DNA of 64,000 nt from Ferrovibrio sp964429465 (GCA_964429465.1 CAYSCA010000002.1:14584-78583); one strand, 5' to 3'; shown: positions 1 through 9,244, numbered from the stretch's first letter. A program made the numbers and translations. Notes: a model not told the origin generated them from the letters alone.

Positions 1-232
1 CCCACCGGTTGTGCGATGCGATGCCTGAAGGGTCGAGTTCGATCTCGATCTGCTGACGCCACAAAGTGATGGCGCCTAGCCAGACAAAAAGCAGGCTCAA
101 GCCGGTCAACAGGGCAAAAATGACAGATTGGGGCGCGGCAAACAACAGCAGTCCGAGGCAGGCAAGCAGCCCCAGGCCGGACCGCAGATAGTCGGGCCAC
201 AGGCGGGAAGCAGGATAATGCAGGAGAGTCAT
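1..232 (-). CDS. Membrane protein, two predicted TM helices, cut by the window edge
   Basis: Reading the minus strand from an ATG at 232 gives an open frame of 77 codons that runs off the left edge, so the C-terminus is missing. The ATG overlaps the stop of the preceding deacetylase-like gene (ATGA), showing translational coupling and same-operon membership. After a short N-terminal stretch (MTLLHYPASRLWPDYL) there are two hydrophobic segments at about residues 17-35 and 37-57, then a charged strand with alternating I-E-I-E-L, as in small two-helix membrane proteins with a C-terminal soluble domain. I do not recognise the family. Position in the glycosyltransferase operon suggests a role in envelope glycan or glycolipid synthesis, by inference only. 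Confidence 0.6.
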   Translation of the reverse strand, partial: MTLLHYPASRLWPDYLRSGLGLLACLGLLLFAAPQSVIFALLTGLSLLFVWLGAITLWRQQIEIELDPSGIASHNRW

Positions 233-1038
233 GATCGGAGGATGGCGTCGTCGGCGCCGATCCGCAGGCTGCCTTCCAGATCGAGCCAGTCGCCGGCCGG
301 GTGTTTCCGGATGCGCATGAGGAAGTCCGCAATGAAATCCCAGCCCGCTTCATCATGGCGCAGATGATGGGTCAGCAGACCAAGCGCTTGTTGCGGTGCA
401 GCACCGCGGCGCATCTCTTCCAGACTTTGCCGGGCGGCCGATAGGGCCGTTTTGATACCGGCGATACTATCCCGCCCTTTCCAGTCAACGGGGTCGACAT
501 GCGTATTCACCTGGCACAGACCGGGGGCAGCCCAGTATTGCTGCCGCAGCTGAAAACCGGAGAGCACCGAGAAGCCCAAGTGTGCCAGATGGCCCGTCAG
601 CCCGGCAGGAAAGCGGTTCCAGGGAGGAACCAGGATGGAGCGGGTTTGCTGCGGGAACAGCACGCGCATTATGGCCTGCCCTTCCTCCAGATCCTGCAGG
701 CTGCTCTCCCAGGGCCGGGAGAGGGGGAATTCGCATTTCTTTTCGCAGGGCGCGGCATGGTTGATATGAGCAAAGCCATGCTGCGCTGCGGTAATAGCCG
801 GTCGCATATTCAGAAAATCGGCGAATCCGGCTGTCGCCTGCTGGGGCACTACCGCGATCGTCAGGGGCACGGCCATTTCTGACTGAAGGTCCAGAAGGCG
901 CCGCAGCGCCGGCGTGACCTTGGCGGCATCGTCATCGCGCCACCAGAACCAGGCGGTGCGGCCCTCTGCGGCCCAGCGGTCCAGTTCCCGATCCAGGGCC
1001 TCCCAATCATCGCGGAGCAAGGTGGCCGATGCCGTCAT
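229..1038 (-). CDS. Polysaccharide-deacetylase-like protein
   Basis: A 269-residue protein starting MTASATLLRDDWEALD; the ATG at 1038 overlaps the stop of the upstream glycosyltransferase (ATGA). A longer reading upstream has compositionally odd sequence antisense to nothing conserved and overlaps the transferase, so it was not used. The motif WFWWRDDDA (about residues 30-38) matches the metal-binding Asp-Asp of NodB-type carbohydrate esterase 4 proteins, and AQHGFAHINH and VPPWNRF fit the later HxxxH and PPW elements of the family. This family removes acetyl groups from sugars or is a catalytically divergent relative; no signal peptide is visible, so it probably acts in the cytoplasm on a lipid-linked or nucleotide-linked intermediate. 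Member of the 6412-to-1 operon. Confidence 0.75.
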   Translation of the reverse strand: MTASATLLRDDWEALDRELDRWAAEGRTAWFWWRDDDAAKVTPALRRLLDLQSEMAVPLTIAVVPQQATAGFADFLNMRPAITAAQHGFAHINHAAPCEKKCEFPLSRPWESSLQDLEEGQAIMRVLFPQQTRSILVPPWNRFPAGLTGHLAHLGFSVLSGFQLRQQYWAAPGLCQVNTHVDPVDWKGRDSIAGIKTALSAARQSLEEMRRGAAPQQALGLLTHHLRHDEAGWDFIADFLMRIRKHPAGDWLDLEGSLRIGADDAILRS

Positions 1039-2195
1039 TGCGGGAAGCGGTCCTGTAGCGCTTGGCGAACCAGCCGGACAACCTCTTCGGTGCCATTGAG
1101 GTTGATGCCGGCCGCCGCAGAAGGGGGGGCAGCCAGCGCCGCATCTATGGCGGCTGCCAGGCGCTCCGCACTCAGTTCGGATTCGCGCACCACCTGCAGC
1201 AATCCGCGCTGTGCCAGCAGATTGGCCCGCAAGGCCTGTTCGGTTTCCTCGCCGCCCGAGAACGGGACCACGACGCCCCGGGCGCGGCTGGCGAGCGTCT
1301 CCATAACGGTATTGTATCCGGCCTTGCTGATCGACAGCAGGCACCGGCGCAGCATGCCGGGAAAATCCGGCCGCGCCGGCTCGATGACGACCCCCGGGCC
1401 GGCCATGTTCCGCAGCGCCTCTATGGCCTCCGGCTGCTCGTGGCGGCTGAGCAGCAGGCGCCACGGCTTGTCACGGGCCGCCGAAAGCGGCCGCGCGGCC
1501 AGCGCCGTGCGGAACAGCGGCATCCCCACGGCACCGCCTCCCGCCGAGACCAGCACCTCGCCGGTGCCAGCCTCGGTGATCGGTACATTATGCTGTTCGA
1601 CGATATAGCCAGTATATTGCAGTTGCCCCCTGATCTGTTCAGCCAGGGGAAAGGTCTGCTCGAAGGGGATGACGGCCGGATCGCCGTGAACGAGCGCGCC
1701 ATCGTAAAACTGCTGCAGCCAGGCAATGGTGTCGAGGTCGCGCTCCGGCTTCGAGCGGTCGACGAGAATGTCGCGTACGGAACTGAAGACCAGCGGGCGC
1801 GGCCTCATCTCCCGGATGCGCGTGAGCAGCGGCAGCAATTCGAACCGCATGGGGCGGCGCCCGAACGGAAACAGTTCGGTGAGAAGGACATCCGGCGCAA
1901 TCTCGTCGAACATGCGATTCAGGATGCTCAGCCGGGCAGCACGCCAATCATCGGTTATCGGTATGTTGTTTTCGTCGAGCAGCACGCGAAAGCTGGCATC
2001 CTGGGCGCGCGCGGGCGGTAGTTGCAGGAAGCGGATGCCGTCCAGGCCGTGCAGGGTGGGATCGGGCATGCCGCCGGAGACCAGCGTGGTCTCGAAACCG
2101 CCGCGCGCCATCGACCGGGCGATCGCCGAAACACGATGCAGATGCCCGACACCGAGCAGATGCTGCACATAGATCATGACGCGCGGCATCGCCAT
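1035..2195 (-). CDS. MurG-like glycosyltransferase
   Basis: A 386-residue protein beginning MAMPRVMIYVQHLLGVGHLHR. The N-terminal GVGHLHR loop after a short beta strand, and the late GYNTVMETLASRARGVVVPF segment, are the hallmarks of GT-B fold transferases of the MurG/GT28 type, where the second region binds the nucleotide-sugar. A second ATG lies two codons in (2189). It shares its architecture with the product of the gene at 5186-6412 (GLGHLRR and GGYNTFCEIL), so the operon carries a pair of related enzymes. Five bases separate it from the upstream phosphatase gene. Donor and acceptor are unknown; envelope glycan or glycolipid assembly is inferred from the neighbours. Confidence 0.8.
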   Translation of the reverse strand: MAMPRVMIYVQHLLGVGHLHRVSAIARSMARGGFETTLVSGGMPDPTLHGLDGIRFLQLPPARAQDASFRVLLDENNIPITDDWRAARLSILNRMFDEIAPDVLLTELFPFGRRPMRFELLPLLTRIREMRPRPLVFSSVRDILVDRSKPERDLDTIAWLQQFYDGALVHGDPAVIPFEQTFPLAEQIRGQLQYTGYIVEQHNVPITEAGTGEVLVSAGGGAVGMPLFRTALAARPLSAARDKPWRLLLSRHEQPEAIEALRNMAGPGVVIEPARPDFPGMLRRCLLSISKAGYNTVMETLASRARGVVVPFSGGEETEQALRANLLAQRGLLQVVRESELSAERLAAAIDAALAAPPSAAAGINLNGTEEVVRLVRQALQDRFPQ

Positions 2196-2200
2196 CGCCC

Positions 2201-2782
2201 TTACTCCAGCGGAATGTTCATGGCCAGAGGCTCCGGCCGGCCATCGGCGGTGATGCCGAATTCATGCAGGCAGCTCCAGTTCACCTTGACCGGAGGTTTC
2301 CCGATCATCGGCCAGCCGTAAGCCTGGGCCAGGATCGCGCGAATGACGCCCTTGTGGGTTATGGCGCCGACGTCAACCGTGCCGGCACCCAGCCGCTGCA
2401 GCCAGGGACGCAGTCGCTCCTGCACCTGTCGCGGACTCTCGCCGCCCGGAGGCTGGAAATCCAGACCGCGCTGTTCATTGACGGCGAAGGCTTCACCATA
2501 CTGGGTATTCAATTCTGCCAGGGTTCGGCCCTCATAGGCACCCCAGTCCATTTCGGTGAGCGCCGGCTCCACCGCAGCCTCGATGCCGAGCAGGGCGGCG
2601 GTTTCCTGCGCGCGGCGTAGCGGGCTGACCAGCCAGGCTCTCTGTCGGTAGGGTGCGGGCAAGCGGAGGCCGGTGAAAGCCGCGCGGCCGGCCTCGGAAA
2701 GCGGCATGTCTGCGCGGCCCTGGATGCGACGGTCCGCGTTCCAGCCCGTCGGCGCGTGTCGCAGTAGCGCAAGCCGGATCAT
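2201..2782 (-). CDS. Histidine phosphatase family protein (phosphoglycerate-mutase-like)
   Basis: A 193-residue protein starting MIRLALLRHAPTGWN. The RHAPTGWN motif carries the phospho-accepting histidine (RHG motif), SPLRRAQETA supplies the second conserved arginine, EMDWGAYEGRT the usual acid, and ITHKGVIRAI the C-terminal catalytic histidine. All catalytic positions seem present. Such enzymes (CobC/GpmB-like) dephosphorylate small molecules. Its start overlaps the stop of the upstream glycosyltransferase by four bases (2779-2782). In this operon a sugar-phosphate or related intermediate is a likely substrate, which is inference. Confidence 0.85.
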   Translation of the reverse strand: MIRLALLRHAPTGWNADRRIQGRADMPLSEAGRAAFTGLRLPAPYRQRAWLVSPLRRAQETAALLGIEAAVEPALTEMDWGAYEGRTLAELNTQYGEAFAVNEQRGLDFQPPGGESPRQVQERLRPWLQRLGAGTVDVGAITHKGVIRAILAQAYGWPMIGKPPVKVNWSCLHEFGITADGRPEPLAMNIPLE

Positions 2783-3918
2783 GCCGGCAATCCCAGTTCC
2801 ACGAATACTGCGGCGAGCCGCTCCTGCGCGGCGGTCATCGACAGGTTGCGCGCCACATGGGCCTTGGCAGCCCGCGACATGTTCGTTCGCAGTTCCGGCT
2901 GCACCAGCAGATGGTCCAGTGCTTCCGTCAGGGCATCGGTGGAGTCGTCCTCCGCCAGCCAGCCGGTCACACCGTGCTGCACGATATCCGGAACGCCGCG
3001 GGTATTCACCGATAAGACCGGCAGACCGGCTGCCTGCGCCTCCAGGAGCGCCATGCCATACGCTTCATTCACCGCAGGCCACACATACAGATCGCTGGCC
3101 GAGTAGAATTCGGCTAGTGCCGCCGGGGCCAGCTGTCCCGCGAAACATGTCCGCGCGCGGGCAGGTTCGAATGCCGCCTTGACGCTGGCGAGCTCGGGCC
3201 CGTCGCCGACCAGTATCGCATGCCATCGCAAATCCAGGCATTGCTCCAGCGTTCCGGCAAGACGGCGATAAGAGGCGAGCTTGTCACCCGCGCGCATCAT
3301 GCCAACGGCCAGAAGCCAGGGGCAATCTTGCGGCAGCCGGAATGTTTCGGCGATGGACCGGCGATGCTTCTCGCGCTGCGACGCGGCGTGCGCGAAAGGT
3401 GTAGGATCGAGGAAGGGCGGCAGGGAACGGACTTTGGCGGCTCCGGCGAAGGCGGCCAGACAGGCGCTGTCGAGCGTTGTGATCGCCAGCAGCACATCGG
3501 CGGCGCGGATCGCCACGCCTGCCTGAGCATATCCGGCCGCCCATGCACCCTGCTGCCGCTTGGGCGCCACCGAAGGTTCGGCGATTACATAGGGCAGCCC
3601 GAACCGGGCTTTCAGGGCGGGGCCGAGATAATCGGCAGCCTTGTGATAGACGTGGTAGGTGAACAGCAGGTCGGGGCGAGTTGCCGCATCGGCTTCCCAG
3701 ACCGCAGTCAGGCGTGCAACTTCCCTGCGCCCCTCTACGCCGGTTGCGGCTTCCGCGGCCGGATCGCCGGTGCGGTTATAGCTGCGCAATGCCGAAATGA
3801 CGCTCACCTGATGGCCCATGCCTTGCAGAGCTTCGATCAGAAGGCGGGCCATGCGCCGGTCGCCGGAAGGGGCAGGGTGGTCCGGCGGCTTGAGCGGTGC
3901 GTAGAAGCCGATTTTCAT
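2779..3918 (-). CDS. Glycosyltransferase family 4 protein
   Basis: A 379-residue GT-B transferase starting MKIGFYAPLKPPDHPAPSGD, with the typical N-terminal loop after the first strand. The C-terminal half has VGDGPELASVKAAF and the family 4 donor-site segment EAYGMALLEAQAAGLPVLS, where the E-x7-E acidic pair binds the nucleotide-sugar. Two bases separate its ATG from the stop of the upstream transferase. It is a cytoplasmic, retaining-type enzyme by family. Substrate unknown. Confidence 0.85.
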   Translation of the reverse strand: MKIGFYAPLKPPDHPAPSGDRRMARLLIEALQGMGHQVSVISALRSYNRTGDPAAEAATGVEGRREVARLTAVWEADAATRPDLLFTYHVYHKAADYLGPALKARFGLPYVIAEPSVAPKRQQGAWAAGYAQAGVAIRAADVLLAITTLDSACLAAFAGAAKVRSLPPFLDPTPFAHAASQREKHRRSIAETFRLPQDCPWLLAVGMMRAGDKLASYRRLAGTLEQCLDLRWHAILVGDGPELASVKAAFEPARARTCFAGQLAPAALAEFYSASDLYVWPAVNEAYGMALLEAQAAGLPVLSVNTRGVPDIVQHGVTGWLAEDDSTDALTEALDHLLVQPELRTNMSRAAKAHVARNLSMTAAQERLAAVFVELGLPA

Positions 3919-3921
3919 GGC

Positions 3922-5157
3922 TCAGGACGCCAGCCCGAAGCGTCGTGCCAGCTCGGCAATGCCGGCGGACATGCCGAACTTATTGCGCACCTTCGCCGCG
4001 CCGGCCGCCCCGAGCCGGACCCGCAATGCCGGATCCAGGATCAGGCGGCTCAGCGCCACGCCCAGCGCCTCGATATCGTCGGCAGGCACCAGCAGGCCGG
4101 TTTCGCCATCGACGATCAGCTCGGGAATTGCCGAGATGTCCGTGGCGGCGCAGGCCAGCCCCTGGCTCTGGGCTTCCATCAGTACGTTCGGCAGCCCGTC
4201 CATGTCGCCATCCCGGTCGCGCCGGCAGGCAAGGACAAAGGCGTCGGCGGCGCGATAGGCGGCTATCACGGCATCCTGCGCCTGCGCGCCCTGCCACTCG
4301 ATCCGGTCCGCGATCCCGAGCTGCTGCGAAAGCGTCCGCAATTGCGGCAGCAGGGGCCCGCCGCCAACATGGATGAGTCGCCAATGCAGATCGCCGGGCA
4401 GCCGGGCCAATGCCTGCAGCAGCAGGTCGAAACCCTTCTTTTCCACAGCGCGGCCGACCGACAGCAGCCGCACCGGATCGGCGGGGTCGCGGCCATCGCG
4501 GTCCGGCCGCCAATGCGGCGGGTCGGGAAACCGCGTGAAGTCGACGCCGTGATAAACGAGGGCCACCTTGCCCGGATCGCCCAGCGCGGCGAGATGGGTA
4601 ACGTTATGGGCCGTGCAGGTGACCACCCAGTCGCAATCGGCCAACTTCTCCCGTTTTTCCCATTCGGGCGTAATCCAGATGTCGCGGGCATGGGCGGAGG
4701 CCGTCCAGGGTATCTGGCGCACCATCGCGGCATACCGGGTCACCGAGCCGGGTGTATGGATGAAATGGGCATGAAGGCGCCGGAAATGCTCGGGCAGTTC
4801 GGCCGCGAGGACCAATGCCTGGCCGAAGCGGCGGATCCGGTTGGGCGTCAGGTCCCGCTTGAGGTCCCGCCACCATGTCGCCCGCGCCGTTTTGTATCCG
4901 GGCAGACGCCGGACTTGCCACCAGCAGCGCAGGACGCGCAGCGGCTCCTGATAAAGGTATTCCGGAAGGTAGAGCACTGACGCCCGAATACGGTCATGAA
5001 GGGGATGACGCTTGCGGTCGGTCGGATGGCGCAGGGACACGATCAGGATATCCAGCCCGCGTTCTTCCAATGCGGCGATTTCCTGGGCAATGAAGGTTTC
5101 CGACAGTCGCGGATAACCCTTGAGGACAAATGCAACGGGAGCTGCCACGCTCGACAT
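3922..5157 (-). CDS. Glycosyltransferase family 4 protein (colanic-acid/EPS type)
   Basis: A 411-residue protein when started at the ATG at 5157 (MSSVAAPVAFVLKGYPRLSE). The open frame runs further upstream into the neighbouring gene, but the conserved family start LKGYPRLSETFIAQEI lies just after this ATG, so the longer form was rejected. The C-terminal half has LSVGRAVEKKGFDLLLQAL, HVGGGPLLPQL and MDGLPNVLMEAQSQGLACA, all standard GT4 donor-site features. It resembles the group that contains WcaL-like EPS transferases. Substrate unknown. Part of the minus-strand operon 6412 to 1. Confidence 0.85.
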   Translation of the reverse strand: MSSVAAPVAFVLKGYPRLSETFIAQEIAALEERGLDILIVSLRHPTDRKRHPLHDRIRASVLYLPEYLYQEPLRVLRCWWQVRRLPGYKTARATWWRDLKRDLTPNRIRRFGQALVLAAELPEHFRRLHAHFIHTPGSVTRYAAMVRQIPWTASAHARDIWITPEWEKREKLADCDWVVTCTAHNVTHLAALGDPGKVALVYHGVDFTRFPDPPHWRPDRDGRDPADPVRLLSVGRAVEKKGFDLLLQALARLPGDLHWRLIHVGGGPLLPQLRTLSQQLGIADRIEWQGAQAQDAVIAAYRAADAFVLACRRDRDGDMDGLPNVLMEAQSQGLACAATDISAIPELIVDGETGLLVPADDIEALGVALSRLILDPALRVRLGAAGAAKVRNKFGMSAGIAELARRFGLAS

Positions 5158-5185
5158 AGTCACTGAATGAAGGGGGATACGACTC

Positions 5186-6412
5186 TCAGCCGCGCAGCTC
5201 GACGATATTGTCGCCGGCGGGCGCCGTCGCCGGCCTGAGCCAGGGCAGGACCAGTCGGTCGACGTTGTCCAGGCCTTCAAGCAGGCCGGGGATCACCACC
5301 TCGGACGGGAGCGGCTGCCGCGGCAGGTGGCGCAATGCCGCGGCCATCGCGGCTGGGTCGTAGCTGCCGTCATCCTCTAGCATCCGCACCAGGCCAAGCT
5401 TTTCTGCGCGATGTGCCCGGATGAACTGCTCCATGCGGGGACGCTTTCGCGGCACGATAATGGCCCGCTTGTCCAGCGAGAGGATTTCACAAAAGGTGTT
5501 GTAGCCGCCCATGGCGACGACGCCGACCGCATTCTGGACCAGATGCTCCATATGCGCATCAAATGTGATTGCCTCGACGCGCGGCAAGTGCGCAACGCGA
5601 TTCAGGAATTCGATGCGGCGCTCGCGCTGCATGAACGGCCCGAGTACGATCAGCGCCGGATAGGGCAGGATTTCGTGGCTTTCGTAGGCGCGCAGCACCC
5701 AGTCGATCAGCCCTTCGCCATCGCCTCCGCCGCCCGGTGTCACCAGCAGAAAGGGGCGCTGGGTGATTTCAGGCAGCTGATGCTCGGGCGGGGTTTCAGC
5801 CGAGAAACGCGGCAGATATCCGGTGTAGACGACTTTCCGGCGCACCCGTTCCGGCAGCGCGATCCCCTCCAGCGGGTCGCAGAACTGCGGCAGGCCGTAG
5901 ACCCAGATCTGGTCGAACAGATTCTTGAGGGCCGGCATGACATTCTTGCGTTCCCATTCCGGCGCGAGGGCGCTGGGTTCGTCCATGACGTCGCGCAGGC
6001 CGAGCACCAGCCGGGTGCCGCGAGCCTTCAGCATCTTCATGGTTTCCAGAACCTCGCCTCGGAGGCCAAGCGGCTCCTTGTCGACGATGAAAATATCGGG
6101 GTCGAAAATCCGAGCAGTATGCTGAATGATCTCGGCCCGGATCTTCAGCGTCTCGTCAATGCCCATGGGCAGGTTAAGAGAAGTGTACTGACCATCCCGA
6201 AGCTTGATCACGCCGGGGATACGGACGAAGTCCACCCGGCTGCGGAAATCGAAGCTGCCGATGATGGGGGAGCCAGAAATGATCAGGACCGACATGTCTC
6301 GGTGGCGTTCCACCAGAGCATGGGCCAACGTGCGGCATCGGCGCAAATGGCCCAAGCCGAAGGTGTCGTGGCTGTAGATCAGCACACGGGTTCCGTCGCT
6401 GCGCGATACCAT
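5186..6412 (-). CDS. MurG-like glycosyltransferase, first gene of operon
   Basis: A 408-residue protein starting MVSRSDGTRVLIYSHDTFGL. The ATG at 6412 is preceded by a purine-rich AAGGGGGG about eight bases upstream, which decided the start over a longer open reading. GLGHLRRCRTLAHALVER is the N-terminal MurG-type loop, LVTPGGGGDGEGLIDWVL resembles the glycine-rich interdomain loop, and VAMGGYNTFCEILSLDKRAI is the donor-binding motif with HRAEKLG beyond it. It is the promoter-proximal gene of the minus-strand operon; its 5' end faces the ABC-exporter-like gene at 6590, so 6413-6589 holds divergent promoters. Probably transfers a sugar in envelope glycan or glycolipid synthesis. Confidence 0.8.
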   Translation of the reverse strand: MVSRSDGTRVLIYSHDTFGLGHLRRCRTLAHALVERHRDMSVLIISGSPIIGSFDFRSRVDFVRIPGVIKLRDGQYTSLNLPMGIDETLKIRAEIIQHTARIFDPDIFIVDKEPLGLRGEVLETMKMLKARGTRLVLGLRDVMDEPSALAPEWERKNVMPALKNLFDQIWVYGLPQFCDPLEGIALPERVRRKVVYTGYLPRFSAETPPEHQLPEITQRPFLLVTPGGGGDGEGLIDWVLRAYESHEILPYPALIVLGPFMQRERRIEFLNRVAHLPRVEAITFDAHMEHLVQNAVGVVAMGGYNTFCEILSLDKRAIIVPRKRPRMEQFIRAHRAEKLGLVRMLEDDGSYDPAAMAAALRHLPRQPLPSEVVIPGLLEGLDNVDRLVLPWLRPATAPAGDNIVELRG

Positions 6413-6589
6413 ACCGGGTACCCCCCTTGGGACCTCTGCCGGGACTATGGCACAGGCTCCCGCCCGAGGCCAAGGCCCTGACATATAGGTGATTCCCGCC
6501 ACGTTCCGGGCCGGCCGCGGTCATTGGCGGCGGGGGCGGGCTGGGCTAAGGTCCTGCAATAATTCGGGAAGGCTACGGGGAAAGGCTCC

Positions 6590-9244
6590 GTGGAGAAGAA
6601 TCTTTATCGTTTCATCCTGAAGCACAGTCTAAGGCAGCAGGTCATCATCGTCCTGCTCTCGGTCGCGTCCTTCATCCCCTATTACTATTACCTGAGCATG
6701 CCCAAGGCGATCGTTAACCAGGGCATCGAGGGGAAGGATGTCGGTTTCCCGGTCGACCTGCTCGGGTTGGGCTGGGTGAGCCTGGATCATACCGGCTATC
6801 TGCTGGTCCTGTGTTTCGGCTTCCTTGTCCTGGTGCTGGTGCAGCAGGGCTTCAAATACGCGATCAACCTGTTCCAGGGGATTGCCGGCGAACGGATGCT
6901 GCGCCGGCTGCGATACATCCTGTATGCCCAGATCCTCCGTTTTCCGCTGCCGACCTTTCGCCGCACCAGCCAGGGCGAGATCATTCCGATGGTGATCGCC
7001 GAGGTGGAACCCATCGGCGGTTTTATCGGCGAAAGCTTCGCGCTGCCGATCTTCCAGGGCGGCATGCTGCTGGTGATCTTCACCTTCCTGCTGATCCAGA
7101 ATCCTTTGATGGCCCTTGCGGCCGTCTCGCTCTACCCGATCCAGTTCTACTTCGTCCCGAAGATGCAGGCCAAGGTGCGCGCCCTGGGCCGCGAACGGAT
7201 CAAAAACCAGCGCCGGATGTCCGATCGCATCGGCGAGTCCATCAGCGGCATCACCGAATTGCACGCCCATGATGCCTCGAACCGGATGCTCGCCGAATTT
7301 TCCCGCAGGCTGAGCGTGAGTTACTGGATCAGGGTCGAGATCTTCCAGCGTAAATTCATGATCAAGTTCCTGAATAACTTCATTCAGCAGCTTGGCCCGT
7401 TTTTCTTCTATACGATCGGCGGCTATCTGGTCATCAAGGGCAGCATGGATGTCGGTACGATCGTCGCCGCCGTGAATGCGCACAAGGAGATGGCGGCTCC
7501 CTGGAAGGAACTGCTCAATCACTACCAGACGCGCGAAGACGTGAAGCAGAAATACGAGCAGGTGATCAGCCAGTTCGAGCCGGCCGGCATGCGCTCTCCC
7601 GACGACCAGCATGTCGAACCCGAGGACGCTCCGCCGTTGTCTGGTGCCATCGTCGCGTCGGGCGTCGCATTGTTCGATGACCAGGGGCATCCGGTGCTCG
7701 AAGGTGTGAACCTGACTATCCCCTGGCCGGCGCGTGTGGCGATCGTCGGCGACAATGGTCGCGACGAGTTCCTTCAGTTGCTGGCCCGCACGCTGGCGCC
7801 TTCCAGAGGAAAGGTGACCATCAACAATCACAATCTCGCCGATCTGCCGGAAACGGTGACCGGACGGCGGCTGGCCTATGTCGGCCCCAGTGCCTATATC
7901 TTCAACACCACGCTCGGCGACAATCTTCTTTTCGGCCTGCGTCATCGGCCGCTGGTCGCGCGCGAGCTGACAGACGAGACATTGCGCCGCTACGAGCGTG
8001 AGCGGGCGGAAGCCCTTGCATCGGGTAATTCCGATCTTGATCCTGATGCCGACTGGACCGATTACGCCGCTGCCGGGGTGCAGAATCGCGACGAACTGCG
8101 CAACGCTGCCATTTCAGCGCTGCAGGTCGCGGCTTTCGACGAGGATGTCTACCAGATCGGCATGCGCGGCACGATCGATCCAGACCGCTATCCTGACGTC
8201 GCAGAACGGGTGCTGGAGGCGCGCCGGACATTCCGCAGCCGCCTGCGCGATGGCGAGCTGGCCGACCTGGTCGAGAGCTGGGATCCCAGGCGCTACAACA
8301 GCAACGCCACCGTCGCAGAGAATTTGATGTTCGGCACGGCGCGGAACGGCATCTATCACGAGGACAATCTTGCGCGCGACCCGCATGTGCTGAGCGTTCT
8401 CGATCAGGTTGGATTGCGGCGGCGCTTCCTTGAGATCGGTCACGAGGTAGCCAGCACGATGGTGGAACTGTTCGCCGACCTGCCTCCGGACCATGAATTC
8501 TTCCAGCAATTCAGCTTCATCTCCTCGGAGGACCTGCCCGAGTACAAGGACCTGCTCCTTCGCGCCAAACCCGAGTCCCTGGATCAGCTGGCGGAGCCCG
8601 ACAGGGTGCGGCTCATGTCCTTGCCGTTCAAGCTTGTCCTGGCCCGTCACCGCCTGGGGCATTTCAACGAAGATGAGCGCGAGGCCATTCTGCGGGGACG
8701 CGAGATCTTCGCCCAGACCTTGCCGGAGGCACGGCGCGACGCGATCGCGTTCTTTGACCCGGAGTATTTTACCGTCTCGTCCAGCATCGTCGACAATATC
8801 CTGTTCGGCCGGGTTGCCTACGGGCAGGCCCAGGCGCAGGAAAAGATCGGCCATGTCATCGCAGATGTCGTCGAGCAGCTGAAGCTGCGCGAGCCGATCA
8901 TCGAGATCGGCCTGCAGTTCGAGGTCGGCATCGCAGGCGCGCGCTTGAGCGCTGCGCAGCGGCAGAAGCTCGCGATCGCCCGGGCAATGCTCAAGCGGCC
9001 CGACTGGCTGATGCTGTCGGAATCCACGGCGGCATTGGACCCGCGCAGTCATGCTGCGGTCATCCGCGCCGTCACCCAGGCACGCACTTTAAGCGGTCTG
9101 ATATGGTCATTGCAGCGGGTTGCCGACTGCGAGGAATTCGACACGATTCTCGTTCTGGAGAATGGACGGGTGATCCAGATGGGTTCCTTTGCCGACCTGT
9201 CGGAGCGACAGGGGCGGTTCAAAGACATGCTGGTGCCGGCATGA
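6590..9244 (+). CDS. ABC-exporter-like protein with a degenerate, expanded nucleotide-binding domain
   Basis: An 884-residue protein from a GTG at 6590. Residues 1-320 form an ABC exporter type 1 membrane domain with hydrophobic spans near 15-35, 68-90, 155-190 and 262-290. The rest is a nucleotide-binding domain, but its key motifs are changed: the Walker A region reads GDNGRDEF (387-394) with no GKS/T lysine, the signature reads ARLSAAQRQKL in place of LSGGQ, the Walker B region reads WLMLSES with Ser in place of Asp, and Gln842 sits where the switch His is expected. About 290 extra residues lie between the Q-loop side and the signature. The post-Q-loop element occurs three times: TLGDNLLFG (441-449), TVAENLMFG (574-582) and SIVDNILFG (732-740). 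It is therefore likely a non-hydrolysing or partner-dependent protein. It heads an operon with a cyclic-nucleotide-binding protein and a methyltransferase. Confidence 0.85.
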   Translation: MEKNLYRFILKHSLRQQVIIVLLSVASFIPYYYYLSMPKAIVNQGIEGKDVGFPVDLLGLGWVSLDHTGYLLVLCFGFLVLVLVQQGFKYAINLFQGIAGERMLRRLRYILYAQILRFPLPTFRRTSQGEIIPMVIAEVEPIGGFIGESFALPIFQGGMLLVIFTFLLIQNPLMALAAVSLYPIQFYFVPKMQAKVRALGRERIKNQRRMSDRIGESISGITELHAHDASNRMLAEFSRRLSVSYWIRVEIFQRKFMIKFLNNFIQQLGPFFFYTIGGYLVIKGSMDVGTIVAAVNAHKEMAAPWKELLNHYQTREDVKQKYEQVISQFEPAGMRSPDDQHVEPEDAPPLSGAIVASGVALFDDQGHPVLEGVNLTIPWPARVAIVGDNGRDEFLQLLARTLAPSRGKVTINNHNLADLPETVTGRRLAYVGPSAYIFNTTLGDNLLFGLRHRPLVARELTDETLRRYERERAEALASGNSDLDPDADWTDYAAAGVQNRDELRNAAISALQVAAFDEDVYQIGMRGTIDPDRYPDVAERVLEARRTFRSRLRDGELADLVESWDPRRYNSNATVAENLMFGTARNGIYHEDNLARDPHVLSVLDQVGLRRRFLEIGHEVASTMVELFADLPPDHEFFQQFSFISSEDLPEYKDLLLRAKPESLDQLAEPDRVRLMSLPFKLVLARHRLGHFNEDEREAILRGREIFAQTLPEARRDAIAFFDPEYFTVSSSIVDNILFGRVAYGQAQAQEKIGHVIADVVEQLKLREPIIEIGLQFEVGIAGARLSAAQRQKLAIARAMLKRPDWLMLSESTAALDPRSHAAVIRAVTQARTLSGLIWSLQRVADCEEFDTILVLENGRVIQMGSFADLSERQGRFKDMLVPA

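Noticed and set aside
3220..4980. A 586-codon plus-strand open frame opposite two glycosyltransferase genes
   Set aside because: It lies antisense to well-supported GT4 genes, has no family motifs and a composition typical of GC-rich shadow frames.
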